Shown: piece after piece, positions 1 to 6,153 of the stretch
How the letters are laid out: every line of letters begins with the position of its first letter
Position numbering within the stretch: the first letter of the stretch is position 1
NCBI GenBank assembly: GCA_910579745.1
Contig: CAJTVH010000079.1
Location: 1-6,861, forward strand
From: an uncultured Clostridia bacterium
GTDB taxonomy: Bacteria; Bacillota; Clostridia; Lachnospirales; CAG-274
DNA: 6,861 bases
Direction: 5' to 3'
The notes under the pieces: model-generated
The model's database searches: none
What the model saw: only the letters and a program-made list of their open reading frames with translations
Told to the model about the DNA's origin: nothing
Made by a program: the position numbers and the translations under genes

Positions 1-7
1 CAACAAA

Positions 8-2374
8 TTATATATCGTTTTGATTTTCCATATCTAAAAAGGCTTTTTTATATTGTGGCACGGTTTTTAATTCTTGTATTTGCTCAACATCTTCTGATAT
101 GTTACAAGCAATGATTGTTTTAATTGCTTCAATATTTGCCCTTATTTCAAAACCATTGCAATAGTATCCCGATAGTTCTTTATATAATATAGAAATACAA
201 TAGCTGCTTAGTTCTGATACTATTTCATCAGGCCAGTACCTGGCAAGATTTCTGGCAACTGGTAGATAATTTATGTTCATAAATACATTACTGCTATCTT
301 TTAACATTCCTAAAGATGCTTCAGCGAATTCTTCAGGATTACCGCAAGATGAAATTGTTTTCTCTAATTGTTTTATTTTACCGATAATAGGGTAACGTTT
401 TTTCGAGTTTTCTTCTTTTTTTAATTTATTGATAAGGTTTTCAAAAGATGATAATTCGTTTGCAACAATCAAATTAGTCCCTGCGGGAGGCAGCACTTTT
501 CTTCCACGATTTAAGACAATATTATCACTATCTGTTGTATTAAAGCTTAAATTCACAGTTCCCTGTTCTATTACATTTGTACCGTTTTTTCCGGAATAGG
601 TCCAGGCTTGCAAAGTTATGGTTCCATTTTTTCTAAGTAAAAATTTAATAGCTACCGGAAAATCTCTTTTAGCAGCTTCACGAAATACAATATCTCCCGA
701 AGCTATGGTTATATAATTTTCACCAGTAGACATTTGTTTGATAGGAATACGCATAAGCTTTTGTCCCTGACTAATTGAAAAGTTAGTAAGAACAGGAGAT
801 TCATAAGGTAATTCCTGACCGCTTTCAGCTAAACAATATACAGCTCCACCCTTTAAGCCTAAATATATTGATTCGTTTAATACATTTGATAAAGATTGAA
901 TACCAATTATCTTGTTTAAGCTTTCATCTTCTAATATATTGGTAGGAGATTCTTTATTGAGATTTGCGTTTTGTTCCAGTCTTTCCTGCGTTTCCAGAAA
1001 TAAACGGTGAAGTTCCCTTGCCTGGTCGTCTTGATGTAGATAATAATGATATACAGCTGCTCCCTGGGCAACAGATTTATCAGGGTCGTTTATAGTAATT
1101 GGTTTAAGGTTGAAAAATTGTGTTAAACGGTTTTCAATTAAATATAAACGGGACATACCACCGTTCAAAATTACTGCATCAACATTTATATTATCACTGT
1201 TAAGTATTTTTGTAGCCTTATATAATACATTAAGAATTGGGAAAATAATGTTATTATCATTTTTAATATCTTCAAAATGGGTATAATCATCATAATTATA
1301 GTTTTCGCCTAACAGTGGAGATAAAACATCTTCAAACTCAGCCAGGGTAATGCTGTTTTCCGAATTATATCCGTTTGGCATATAGCCGCCATAATCAAAA
1401 GAATATTCTTTATCAAGAGGATTTCCTCTTCTTTTGCGGTCTTTGTAACGGTCGCTTATTTTTATTTTAAGTTCCTCCGCATATGCAAGGAAAGGAATTG
1501 CCGATTGTGGATTGTCCTCAATTCTTTTAGCAATATCTTTATTTTCTGCACGATAGTAGGCTAAATATTGCTGATACATCCAATCGGCTAGGCGTTGGTC
1601 AAATTGATCGCCGGCTACTGTTGAATAACGATTTGTAGCAATAGGACGTATTTCAAAGTGATTTTCAGCCTCAGTTACTCTTTGAATTTCGTGAAGCGTA
1701 ATATCCAGGGTTCCGCCGCCAATATCAAACACCAGAACTTTTTTTTGCGTATTAAAGTCAATGGGCAAGTTTATTTTGCCATTTTGCACTTGATTTAGTA
1801 CATCATAAATTACAGCCTCCGGCTCCGAAAGCAACACGTCATCACGATAATTGCCGTTAGATTCTCGCACTTCAAGACCTGCAATTTCGGCTGCTCTTAG
1901 AGTTGCCTCACGTTGAACGGGGTTAAAACTTGCTGGCACTGTAATAACAGCGTCGGTTATAGTTTCGCCATAATAATCTTCAAGACAATCTAATAAATGG
2001 CGTAGAATACGGGCAGAAACTGCTTCTGGCGTCTGGTCGGGATATTCTTTTTTCCAACCAGGAATAGTTACCGATGGCAAGCCCATTTGTTTTTTTATAG
2101 ATTTAGCAACGGCAAAGGGTTGGGTTCGAGATACCGTTTTAGCAAAATCGCCAACAATCGGTTCATAGATATTTCCTTTAAGTTCGGAATAGTAAACACA
2201 CGATGGCAACAGTTCTCTGCTCTCTTTGCGTGCATTGTTACGGCTGCTCATATCAGTATAGCGTTCTATACGACAAATTGGGGTTTCTATTCGTTTCATA
2301 TCTGTTGAGCAAGTGGCAATAACTGAGTTTGTGGTTCCTAAATCAATGCCAACACAAAGGTCATTATGTTTCAT
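8..2374 (-). CDS. Hsp70-family (DnaK-like) ATPase with divergent substrate-binding part and helical C-terminal extension
   Basis: This is a cytoplasmic Hsp70-type molecular chaperone ATPase of 788 aa, with no signal peptide or membrane segment. The nucleotide-binding domain (about residues 5-450) has the full motif set: phosphate-1 GIDLGTTNS (9-17), the SIKK lysine (Lys94, equivalent to DnaK Lys70), VITVPASFN (143-151), the SEPEA glutamate (Glu184), phosphate-2 DIGGGTLD (217-224), AGDQFD (254-259), the adenosine motif ILNGGMSR (402-409) and VAQGAAVYHY (435-444). ATP binding and hydrolysis are therefore expected. Residues about 491-600 weakly follow the DnaK beta-sandwich pattern, but the usual conserved segments are missing. 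Residues 640-788 are helix-rich and not a recognisable DnaK lid, and there is no EEVD-like tail. The ATG at 2374 is preferred over a TTG at 2380 because the Shine-Dalgarno is 8 nt from the former and only 2 nt from the latter. The start overlaps the end of the GrpE-like gene by 11 nt, suggesting translational coupling. The family assignment is very secure. The client is unknown, and this is not the housekeeping DnaK. Confidence 0.95.
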   Translation of the reverse strand: MKHNDLCVGIDLGTTNSVIATCSTDMKRIETPICRIERYTDMSSRNNARKESRELLPSCVYYSELKGNIYEPIVGDFAKTVSRTQPFAVAKSIKKQMGLPSVTIPGWKKEYPDQTPEAVSARILRHLLDCLEDYYGETITDAVITVPASFNPVQREATLRAAEIAGLEVRESNGNYRDDVLLSEPEAVIYDVLNQVQNGKINLPIDFNTQKKVLVFDIGGGTLDITLHEIQRVTEAENHFEIRPIATNRYSTVAGDQFDQRLADWMYQQYLAYYRAENKDIAKRIEDNPQSAIPFLAYAEELKIKISDRYKDRKRRGNPLDKEYSFDYGGYMPNGYNSENSITLAEFEDVLSPLLGENYNYDDYTHFEDIKNDNNIIFPILNVLYKATKILNSDNINVDAVILNGGMSRLYLIENRLTQFFNLKPITINDPDKSVAQGAAVYHYYLHQDDQARELHRLFLETQERLEQNANLNKESPTNILEDESLNKIIGIQSLSNVLNESIYLGLKGGAVYCLAESGQELPYESPVLTNFSISQGQKLMRIPIKQMSTGENYITIASGDIVFREAAKRDFPVAIKFLLRKNGTITLQAWTYSGKNGTNVIEQGTVNLSFNTTDSDNIVLNRGRKVLPPAGTNLIVANELSSFENLINKLKKEENSKKRYPIIGKIKQLEKTISSCGNPEEFAEASLGMLKDSSNVFMNINYLPVARNLARYWPDEIVSELSSYCISILYKELSGYYCNGFEIRANIEAIKTIIACNISEDVEQIQELKTVPQYKKAFLDMENQNDI

Positions 2375-3404
2375 TAACAAGTACCTCCATAACTTCTTTT
2401 ACTCTTGGATAAGATATAACAATTTCTTTATCCATAATTCGCCAACCTGGAGAAATTACTTCAACTTGTTTTATCTCGGTTGCATTATTAAATGGAGTAC
2501 CCTCATAAGAATAACCATCTAATTCATTGGCTTGTACCTGAAAACGCTCGCCAATTTCAAACATCGGAACAATAGCGCAATCCTCCACAAATTCCATTAA
2601 CCTGCGTACCAATGATTGAGCGCTTTTAATTTCAAAAGGTATGATTCCTTTTTTTCTCAAATTCTTAAAACCGTTTTGCGCAGATATGAGCAAATCCAAA
2701 ATATAACCGTATTTTTCAGAATTAAGTTTTGATATTATTTTTAGTTCCTCTTCTGTGCGTATTTCAATAACTTGTTCTTCATAGCTGTCTTGTAAACGTG
2801 TAATAAGGTTATTGGCACGATTTAGGGCAACGGTTAGCTGGTAAATTTTTTCTTCATATGCAGCCGTTGTGAGATTTATTTGCGTGTTTTGTTTTGGTTG
2901 TTGAGTGCGTTCAGTAATAAGGTCAATTATTGCATCAAGGCAATCATTGATAAAGAAATGACTCATACGCACTAAATATGTGTATGTTTCTTCAGTTAAT
3001 TTTGTTTCCCAGGTACGAGCAAGCCATAACAACACAAATCTATGCATTTGAATGTGATAATCTAATTCTTTTTTTATAGATACTATTTCGCTGCCATCAT
3101 TGTTGTTAATGGCGTTTAAAATTTTTCTTGCGGTTATTTTAGCTCTTTTTAACACTTCTGCACGTTCTGCGTTGCTTATTAATTTACATTTACGAAAAGT
3201 GCTTGATACATCGCTGGCAGTTATGCAAGCCCCTTTTACTTTATCATTAAATTGTTTGGCAATAGTTTGGGGCTCTATATCTGGATTTTCACAATATAAT
3301 TGCCAGATAATATTTTCTTCAGCAAAATTCTTTTTTTGTTTACTTGATATTTCAATAATAATTTGGGATATTTCCTGTAAAGTAATTGGATCATTTTGTG
3401 GCAT
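2364..3404 (-). CDS. GrpE-like nucleotide exchange factor with long N-terminal extension
   Basis: This is a 346-aa soluble protein, about twice the length of an ordinary GrpE. Residues 181-235 are a charged heptad-like helix, likely a coiled coil. Residues 245-338 follow the GrpE pattern: a helix pair ending in RRLMEFVEDCAIVPM, then GERFQV, and a short beta-type end with VEVISPGWRIMDKEIVISYPRV, which resembles the GrpE segment V..V...GY......LRPA.V.V. Residues 1-165 are helix-rich and I do not recognise them; residues 40-76 could hold a small helix-turn-helix-like fold, which is only a guess. The start at 3404 has GGAGGG (3415-3420) 10 nt upstream. The gene lies 20 nt after the MBL gene and overlaps the Hsp70 gene by 11 nt. 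That position is the best support for its being the dedicated exchange factor of that Hsp70: it would dimerise through the coiled coil and open the ATPase cleft. The GrpE call alone is moderate because the sequence is divergent; the coding call is firm. Confidence 0.78.
   Translation of the reverse strand: MPQNDPITLQEISQIIIEISSKQKKNFAEENIIWQLYCENPDIEPQTIAKQFNDKVKGACITASDVSSTFRKCKLISNAERAEVLKRAKITARKILNAINNNDGSEIVSIKKELDYHIQMHRFVLLWLARTWETKLTEETYTYLVRMSHFFINDCLDAIIDLITERTQQPKQNTQINLTTAAYEEKIYQLTVALNRANNLITRLQDSYEEQVIEIRTEEELKIISKLNSEKYGYILDLLISAQNGFKNLRKKGIIPFEIKSAQSLVRRLMEFVEDCAIVPMFEIGERFQVQANELDGYSYEGTPFNNATEIKQVEVISPGWRIMDKEIVISYPRVKEVMEVLVNET
2383..2388 (-). promoter_or_regulatory. Ribosome binding site of the Hsp70 gene, inside the GrpE-like gene
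   Basis: GGAGGT on the minus strand lies 8 nt before the ATG at 2374 and within the last codons of the upstream gene. It decides the start: a TTG six bases further upstream would have a spacer of only 2 nt. Its position inside the preceding coding region fits coupled translation of the exchange factor and chaperone. Confidence 0.8.
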
Positions 3405-3424
3405 TTTATTTTATCCCTCCTGAT

Positions 3425-4597
3425 TTATAAATCATATTGTCTACCAACTTGCGGATAAATGAAATTTATATCTGGATGTTCTTTAGATAAAGCAAAATTT
3501 CCCTTTTGCTCCGGATATGTATCATCTGGCGAGTGTACTAATATAACCGTTGCCGGATTTAATTCTTCTATTAGTTCCGAGCAATCTGAATATCCAGCGT
3601 GAAGAGAAAATTTTGTATCAATTATTGTTTGAAAAAAATGACGATATTTTTTCCCGCCAATATATATCCCAGCAGCTTTTTTTCCTTTAATAGTTAAGTA
3701 AGGAAAACGAGAACATTGTTCGTTTATAACAGATATACCAATTTCCTGTAATCTTTCATTAAGATTCCAGATATTGTCATCAACAAAAATTGGCGTAAAT
3801 GCAATATCACTCGTTTGCATTTTATCTGCTAAAAAACTTATAATTTCAATACCTTTGGTGAGTTCACGAGTTGGAATAAAACAGGGAACGTTGTTCCAGA
3901 TAGCTTCATTTATTTTATTTACAATACTATCTAAACCGTCTGGCATAATATATTTAGGATGTTTGGCGTGAAGCCCACACATTAAAAGTATATCCGGCTG
4001 CATTGTATCAGGTAGTAAATATCCTGGGGTTAATTTTGTTGTAGTTTTGCGAAAATCACCTGTATATAATACACTACCTTCATTTTGTGATTCAATTAAA
4101 ATCATTGCTGCACCAGGAACGTGGCCAGCTTCATAAAATGTAACCTGTAGAGCGCCTATCTGGATAGGTTTAAGAAAATTTAATGGATGTATTCTTTCAA
4201 TCGCATTTATTGAGTTTAATTCTATACTATTTTTTTGTTCTAAAGAAATATTTTCAGAAATATTAAGATTGTCCATAATAAGATAATGGCCAAGCTTTTT
4301 AGTTGTAGAAGTTGCATAGATTGGGGTATCTGGGCATTGTTGGATTATTTCAGGCAAATAACCAATATGGTCATAATGTCCGTGTGAAATTAGGATAGCG
4401 TCTATTTGAGCGATAGAAACTAATCCAACATCTGATAATGATGTAAAATCGGGACCGAAAGTATTGTGTCCATTAGAGGAAAATTTATTTTGTAAAATTC
4501 CTTTACCACAATCCAATAAAAGATTTGTGCCATCTATTTGTAAAAAATAGCAGCTTGCTCCAACGCTGTTTGTTGCGCCAAGAGCAATAAACTTCAT
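3425..4597 (-). CDS. Metallo-beta-lactamase-fold hydrolase, beta-CASP (RNase J/CPSF73)-like
   Basis: This is a 390-aa cytoplasmic metal-dependent hydrolase. The metallo-beta-lactamase core is complete: an N-terminal strand pair ending in LLLDCG (26-31), the metal motif HGHYDH (72-77), a histidine in AGHVPGA (His159), the bridging aspartate in YTGDF (Asp181), and a C-terminal histidine in VILVH (His355). The stretch IPTRELTKGIEII (241-253), the later HAGYSD (His333) and ELNPATVILVH match the layout of beta-CASP nucleases, which cut RNA or DNA. The position where these enzymes usually have an acidic residue in an ESTYG-like motif reads CGLHAKH here (Cys207 onward), so activity or substrate may differ. 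The start at 4597 has AAGGAG (4607-4612) 9 nt upstream. It is the first gene of the operon with the GrpE-like and Hsp70 genes. A simple MBL hydrolase acting on a small molecule is the main alternative. The fold is secure; nuclease activity is inferred. Confidence 0.92.
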   Translation of the reverse strand: MKFIALGATNSVGASCYFLQIDGTNLLLDCGKGILQNKFSSNGHNTFGPDFTSLSDVGLVSIAQIDAILISHGHYDHIGYLPEIIQQCPDTPIYATSTTKKLGHYLIMDNLNISENISLEQKNSIELNSINAIERIHPLNFLKPIQIGALQVTFYEAGHVPGAAMILIESQNEGSVLYTGDFRKTTTKLTPGYLLPDTMQPDILLMCGLHAKHPKYIMPDGLDSIVNKINEAIWNNVPCFIPTRELTKGIEIISFLADKMQTSDIAFTPIFVDDNIWNLNERLQEIGISVINEQCSRFPYLTIKGKKAAGIYIGGKKYRHFFQTIIDTKFSLHAGYSDCSELIEELNPATVILVHSPDDTYPEQKGNFALSKEHPDINFIYPQVGRQYDL

Positions 4598-4671
4598 TCT
4601 TTACCACTCCTTTTTTGTATAAATATGGTTGTTACAATTATATAAATAATAAAACTGGATATTTATAATAT

Positions 4672-4700
4672 ATTCTAGCCTGTTCCCATACTAAAATCAA
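4672..4700 (-). promoter_or_regulatory. Predicted sigma-A promoter of the MBL/GrpE-like/Hsp70 operon
   Basis: Reading the minus strand, TTGATT (4700-4695) and TAGAAT (4677-4672) are separated by exactly 17 nt. Transcription would begin near 4665, leaving a leader of about 68 nt before the MBL start. The leader is very A+T-rich and I see no riboswitch or strong hairpin in it. The promoter lies between the upstream terminator and the operon, where one is required. It is predicted from consensus only. Confidence 0.6.
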
Positions 4701-4740
4701 TCTATTTTTTCTAAAATATTTTGAGTTATATGATAATTTT

Positions 4741-4787
4741 AATATTAAAAAGGATTGCTAAATTTTTTAACAATCCTTTTTAATATT
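4741..4787 (-). terminator. Intrinsic terminator after the Rpn gene
   Basis: A perfect 17-bp inverted repeat (4741-4757 and 4771-4787) encloses a 13-nt loop. The stem carries AAAAAGGATTG on one side and CAATCCTTTTT on the other, so the T-run sits at the 3' side of the G+C-containing stem on either strand. It begins 17 nt past the Rpn stop codon and lies upstream of the next operon's promoter. It would therefore end Rpn transcription and insulate the MBL operon. The symmetry would let it work in both directions, although nothing visible converges on it from the plus strand. Confidence 0.85.
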
Positions 4788-4803
4788 TTACATTTTTTAA
4801 TTA

Positions 4804-5061
4804 TTAGTTAAGATGTTTAAGTTTAGGAAGATACTGGCTGCGTTCCTCCTGTGGAATATTAAGAGCGTCCATAGCTTGTTCGGCAGTCCAGCTGACTTTG
4901 TACATAAGACTTTGTATGTTGGATAGTGTTGCCTCAAACTTACCTTTTTCAATACCCTGTTCAATGCCTTTTTCAATGCCTTTTTCAATGCCCTGCTCAA
5001 TGCCAATGCTTATACCTTTTTCAATGCCCTTATCTTCTACAGCCTGACTTAGATTACACAT
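4804..5061 (-). CDS. Possible internal-start product: C-terminal 85 aa of the Rpn protein
   Basis: An in-frame ATG at 5061 is preceded by AAAGGAG (5073-5079) with an 11-nt spacer, an SD as good as those of the true genes in this window. The product would comprise the GIEKG repeat and the terminal helices without any nuclease residues. In E. coli, Rpn genes are reported to make such short C-terminal forms, which block the toxic full-length nuclease. Here this is only a possibility, since AAAGGAG also simply encodes Lys-Gly-Glu residues. Confidence 0.3.
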   Translation of the reverse strand: MCNLSQAVEDKGIEKGISIGIEQGIEKGIEKGIEQGIEKGKFEATLSNIQSLMYKVSWTAEQAMDALNIPQEERSQYLPKLKHLN

Positions 5062-5874
5062 TTCCTCAAACTCTCCTTTCATTTCTTCACTCATAATAAC
5101 GCCGAATTTCTCCTGTAAAATTCTTTCTCTTTCTTCATTTCCTATTTCGGTGGAGAGAATAACCTCCAGTAATTCTAAAATACCTTCATAATTTTTATCT
5201 TCTTTTCGGCCAAGCCCGATTATGAAAACCGACAGCAAATCATAATAAGATGGCTTTTCTTTGGCATTACCAATCAGATTTTTTTCTGATATATAATATT
5301 GATTTATGGTGTTGTGACGTTCTTTAGTAGGATTTTTACAAATCCAAATGCTTACAACTTTTTTTATCTTTTCGTAATGTGATTTATTAAATTCTCTGTT
5401 ATATTGTGCAGAAATCATCCGGCAGCAATAGAATAGACCTCGCATAATAAGAGGATAACCTGGATTCCATTGTGATTGAGCCTCCACATTTACAATCAAT
5501 CTGGTAAGACCTTCTCTTTTAGGGGCTGCTGCATAGAAACGAATATCGTAAACAATGGTTCCCTCTTTGGTTGAGGTATCCTCGTTAGCCGAACCGTTGA
5601 TGAGGATATTTTCGTCCGGCAACATTGGAGTTGTGCCTATTTCCGGCTCGCCCTCAATATATTTTTCGGCAATATCTTTTACATCACAATCTTTATATTC
5701 TTCCATACAAGCTTTCATTATCCAGGCCAGAAAAATTTTAATAGATAATATTCGCTTGCAGGAAGAATCAAAAAGAGTTTTCTGGTTATTATCTGTTTCC
5801 GTATCGCCTGTATTATTGATATTTTGTTCTGTTGCGGTACGGATAATTTGAGCGATTGGCGATTCAACTTTCAT
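4804..5874 (-). CDS. Rpn-family PD-(D/E)XK nuclease (recombination-promoting nuclease/putative transposase family)
   Basis: The protein has 356 aa. The nuclease core shows KRILSIKIFLAWIM (40-53), the acidic pair in EGEPEI (74-79), YDIRF with Asp110, and NVEAQ with Glu131 and Gln133, the D...ExQ arrangement of the PD-(D/E)XK fold. It then shows GYPLIMRGLFYCCRMIS (139-155) and KIKKVVSIWICKN (169-181), which are typical of the Bacillota branch. Residues 282-311 are a low-complexity GIEKG/GIEQG tail, followed by a short helical end. Family members studied in Escherichia coli are DNA endonucleases that stimulate RecA-independent recombination, and some act against phages. The ATG at 5874 is chosen over one at 5880 because GAGGAG lies 8 nt from it but only 2 nt from the other. 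It is a single-gene unit with its own promoter and terminator. I see no terminal inverted repeats, so it is not shown to be a mobile element. Confidence 0.92.
   Translation of the reverse strand: MKVESPIAQIIRTATEQNINNTGDTETDNNQKTLFDSSCKRILSIKIFLAWIMKACMEEYKDCDVKDIAEKYIEGEPEIGTTPMLPDENILINGSANEDTSTKEGTIVYDIRFYAAAPKREGLTRLIVNVEAQSQWNPGYPLIMRGLFYCCRMISAQYNREFNKSHYEKIKKVVSIWICKNPTKERHNTINQYYISEKNLIGNAKEKPSYYDLLSVFIIGLGRKEDKNYEGILELLEVILSTEIGNEERERILQEKFGVIMSEEMKGEFEEMCNLSQAVEDKGIEKGISIGIEQGIEKGIEKGIEQGIEKGKFEATLSNIQSLMYKVSWTAEQAMDALNIPQEERSQYLPKLKHLN
4942..5031 (-). repeat. In-gene 12-nt repeat encoding GIEKG/GIEQG units
   Basis: On the plus strand, units close to TTTTTCAATGCC recur every 12 nt, with one variant unit (encoding GISI) near 5005. 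They encode about seven four-residue Gly-Ile-Glu-Lys/Gln units in the Rpn tail. Every unit keeps the reading frame, so copy-number changes would alter tail length without breaking the protein. The repeat is coding, not a CRISPR or intergenic repeat. Confidence 0.85.
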
Positions 5875-5882
5875 TAGCATTA

Positions 5883-5888
5883 CTCCTC
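5883..5888 (-). promoter_or_regulatory. Ribosome binding site of the Rpn gene
   Basis: GAGGAG on the minus strand lies 8 nt from the ATG at 5874 and 2 nt from the ATG at 5880. The spacing selects the downstream ATG as the start, shortening the protein by two residues. Confidence 0.75.
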
Positions 5889-5895
5889 TAAAATT

Positions 5896-5924
5896 ATTTT
5901 AGCACAAGGTCACTAAAAAGTCTA
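5896..5924 (-). promoter_or_regulatory. Predicted extended -10 promoter of the Rpn gene
   Basis: On the minus strand, TAGACT (5924-5919) and TAAAAT (5901-5896) are 17 nt apart, and a TG one base before the -10 makes it an extended -10 element. Transcription would begin about 18-20 nt before the start codon, giving a very short leader. A second extended -10, TGCTATAAT, lies upstream on the same strand around 5943-5951 and could be an alternative. Both calls rest on consensus alone. Confidence 0.5.
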
Positions 5925-5951
5925 TATTTTTTTCTTGGTTCAATTATAGCA

Positions 5952-6083
5952 TTGTTTAGTGAGGATAGCGATAGCGAAATAATAAATAATATTGACACAA
6001 TATTGAGAAGATTGACGCAAGAAAATTTGGAAAAAATGGAAAGAATAATAATTCTCCATATTAATGAGTTGGAAAATCGTTGA
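5952..6083 (+). pseudogene. Possible 3' remnant of a small gene, or a tiny gene with a TTG start
   Basis: This frame is open from 5892 and ends at 6081-6083 with two stops in a row (TGA TAA). From TTG 5952 it encodes 43 residues, including SEIINNIDTILRRLTQENL and then an amphipathic helix ending in NELENR. This looks like real protein and resembles the C-terminal helix of small bacterial regulators, though that likeness is weak. There is no ATG in frame and no Shine-Dalgarno before the TTG, so I favour a decayed or 5'-truncated gene whose front may have been replaced by the Rpn unit. It may equally be chance in A+T-rich DNA. The -35 of the following sigma gene overlaps its last codons. Confidence 0.3.
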
Positions 6084-6097
6084 TAACGTGCTAAAAT
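6069..6097 (+). promoter_or_regulatory. Predicted extended -10 promoter of the sigma factor gene
   Basis: TTGGAA (6069-6074) and TAAAAT (6092-6097) are 17 nt apart, with TG at 6089-6090 giving an extended -10. Transcription would begin near 6104, with a leader of about 50 nt. The 11-mer GTGCTAAAATA around the -10 also occurs in the oppositely oriented Rpn promoter. Confidence 0.5.
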
Positions 6098-6153
6098 ATA
6101 GATAGGCTAAAAATATTCAAAAACATCATTAAATCAAAATGAGGAATAATTGA

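Noticed and set aside
2087..2522. Plus-strand open frames of about 70 codons opposite the Hsp70 and GrpE-like genes
   Set aside because: They lie antisense to well-supported coding regions, have no good ribosome binding sites and give unpatterned proteins.
3100..3423. A 107-codon plus-strand frame with a hydrophobic product
   Set aside because: It is antisense to the GrpE-like gene; the hydrophobic look comes from reading A-rich helical codons backwards.
4797..5006. A minus-strand frame with Ala-Leu-Lys-Lys repeats
   Set aside because: It is a shifted reading of the GIEKG repeat in the Rpn gene, whose own frame is clearly the coding one.
4942..5031. CRISPR-like short periodic repeat
   Set aside because: The units are contiguous 12-mers without spacers and are in frame within a protein-coding gene.
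4741..5924. The Rpn gene as a complete insertion sequence
   Set aside because: The inverted repeat at 4741-4787 is a terminator hairpin, and I found no matching terminal repeats or target-site duplication flanking the gene.
5991..6020. Direct repeat ATTGACACAA / ATTGACGCAA spaced 20 bp apart, as an operator or -35 pair
   Set aside because: Neither copy has a -10 at a workable distance, and the repeat falls within the possible coding remnant; two 10-mers are too little evidence.
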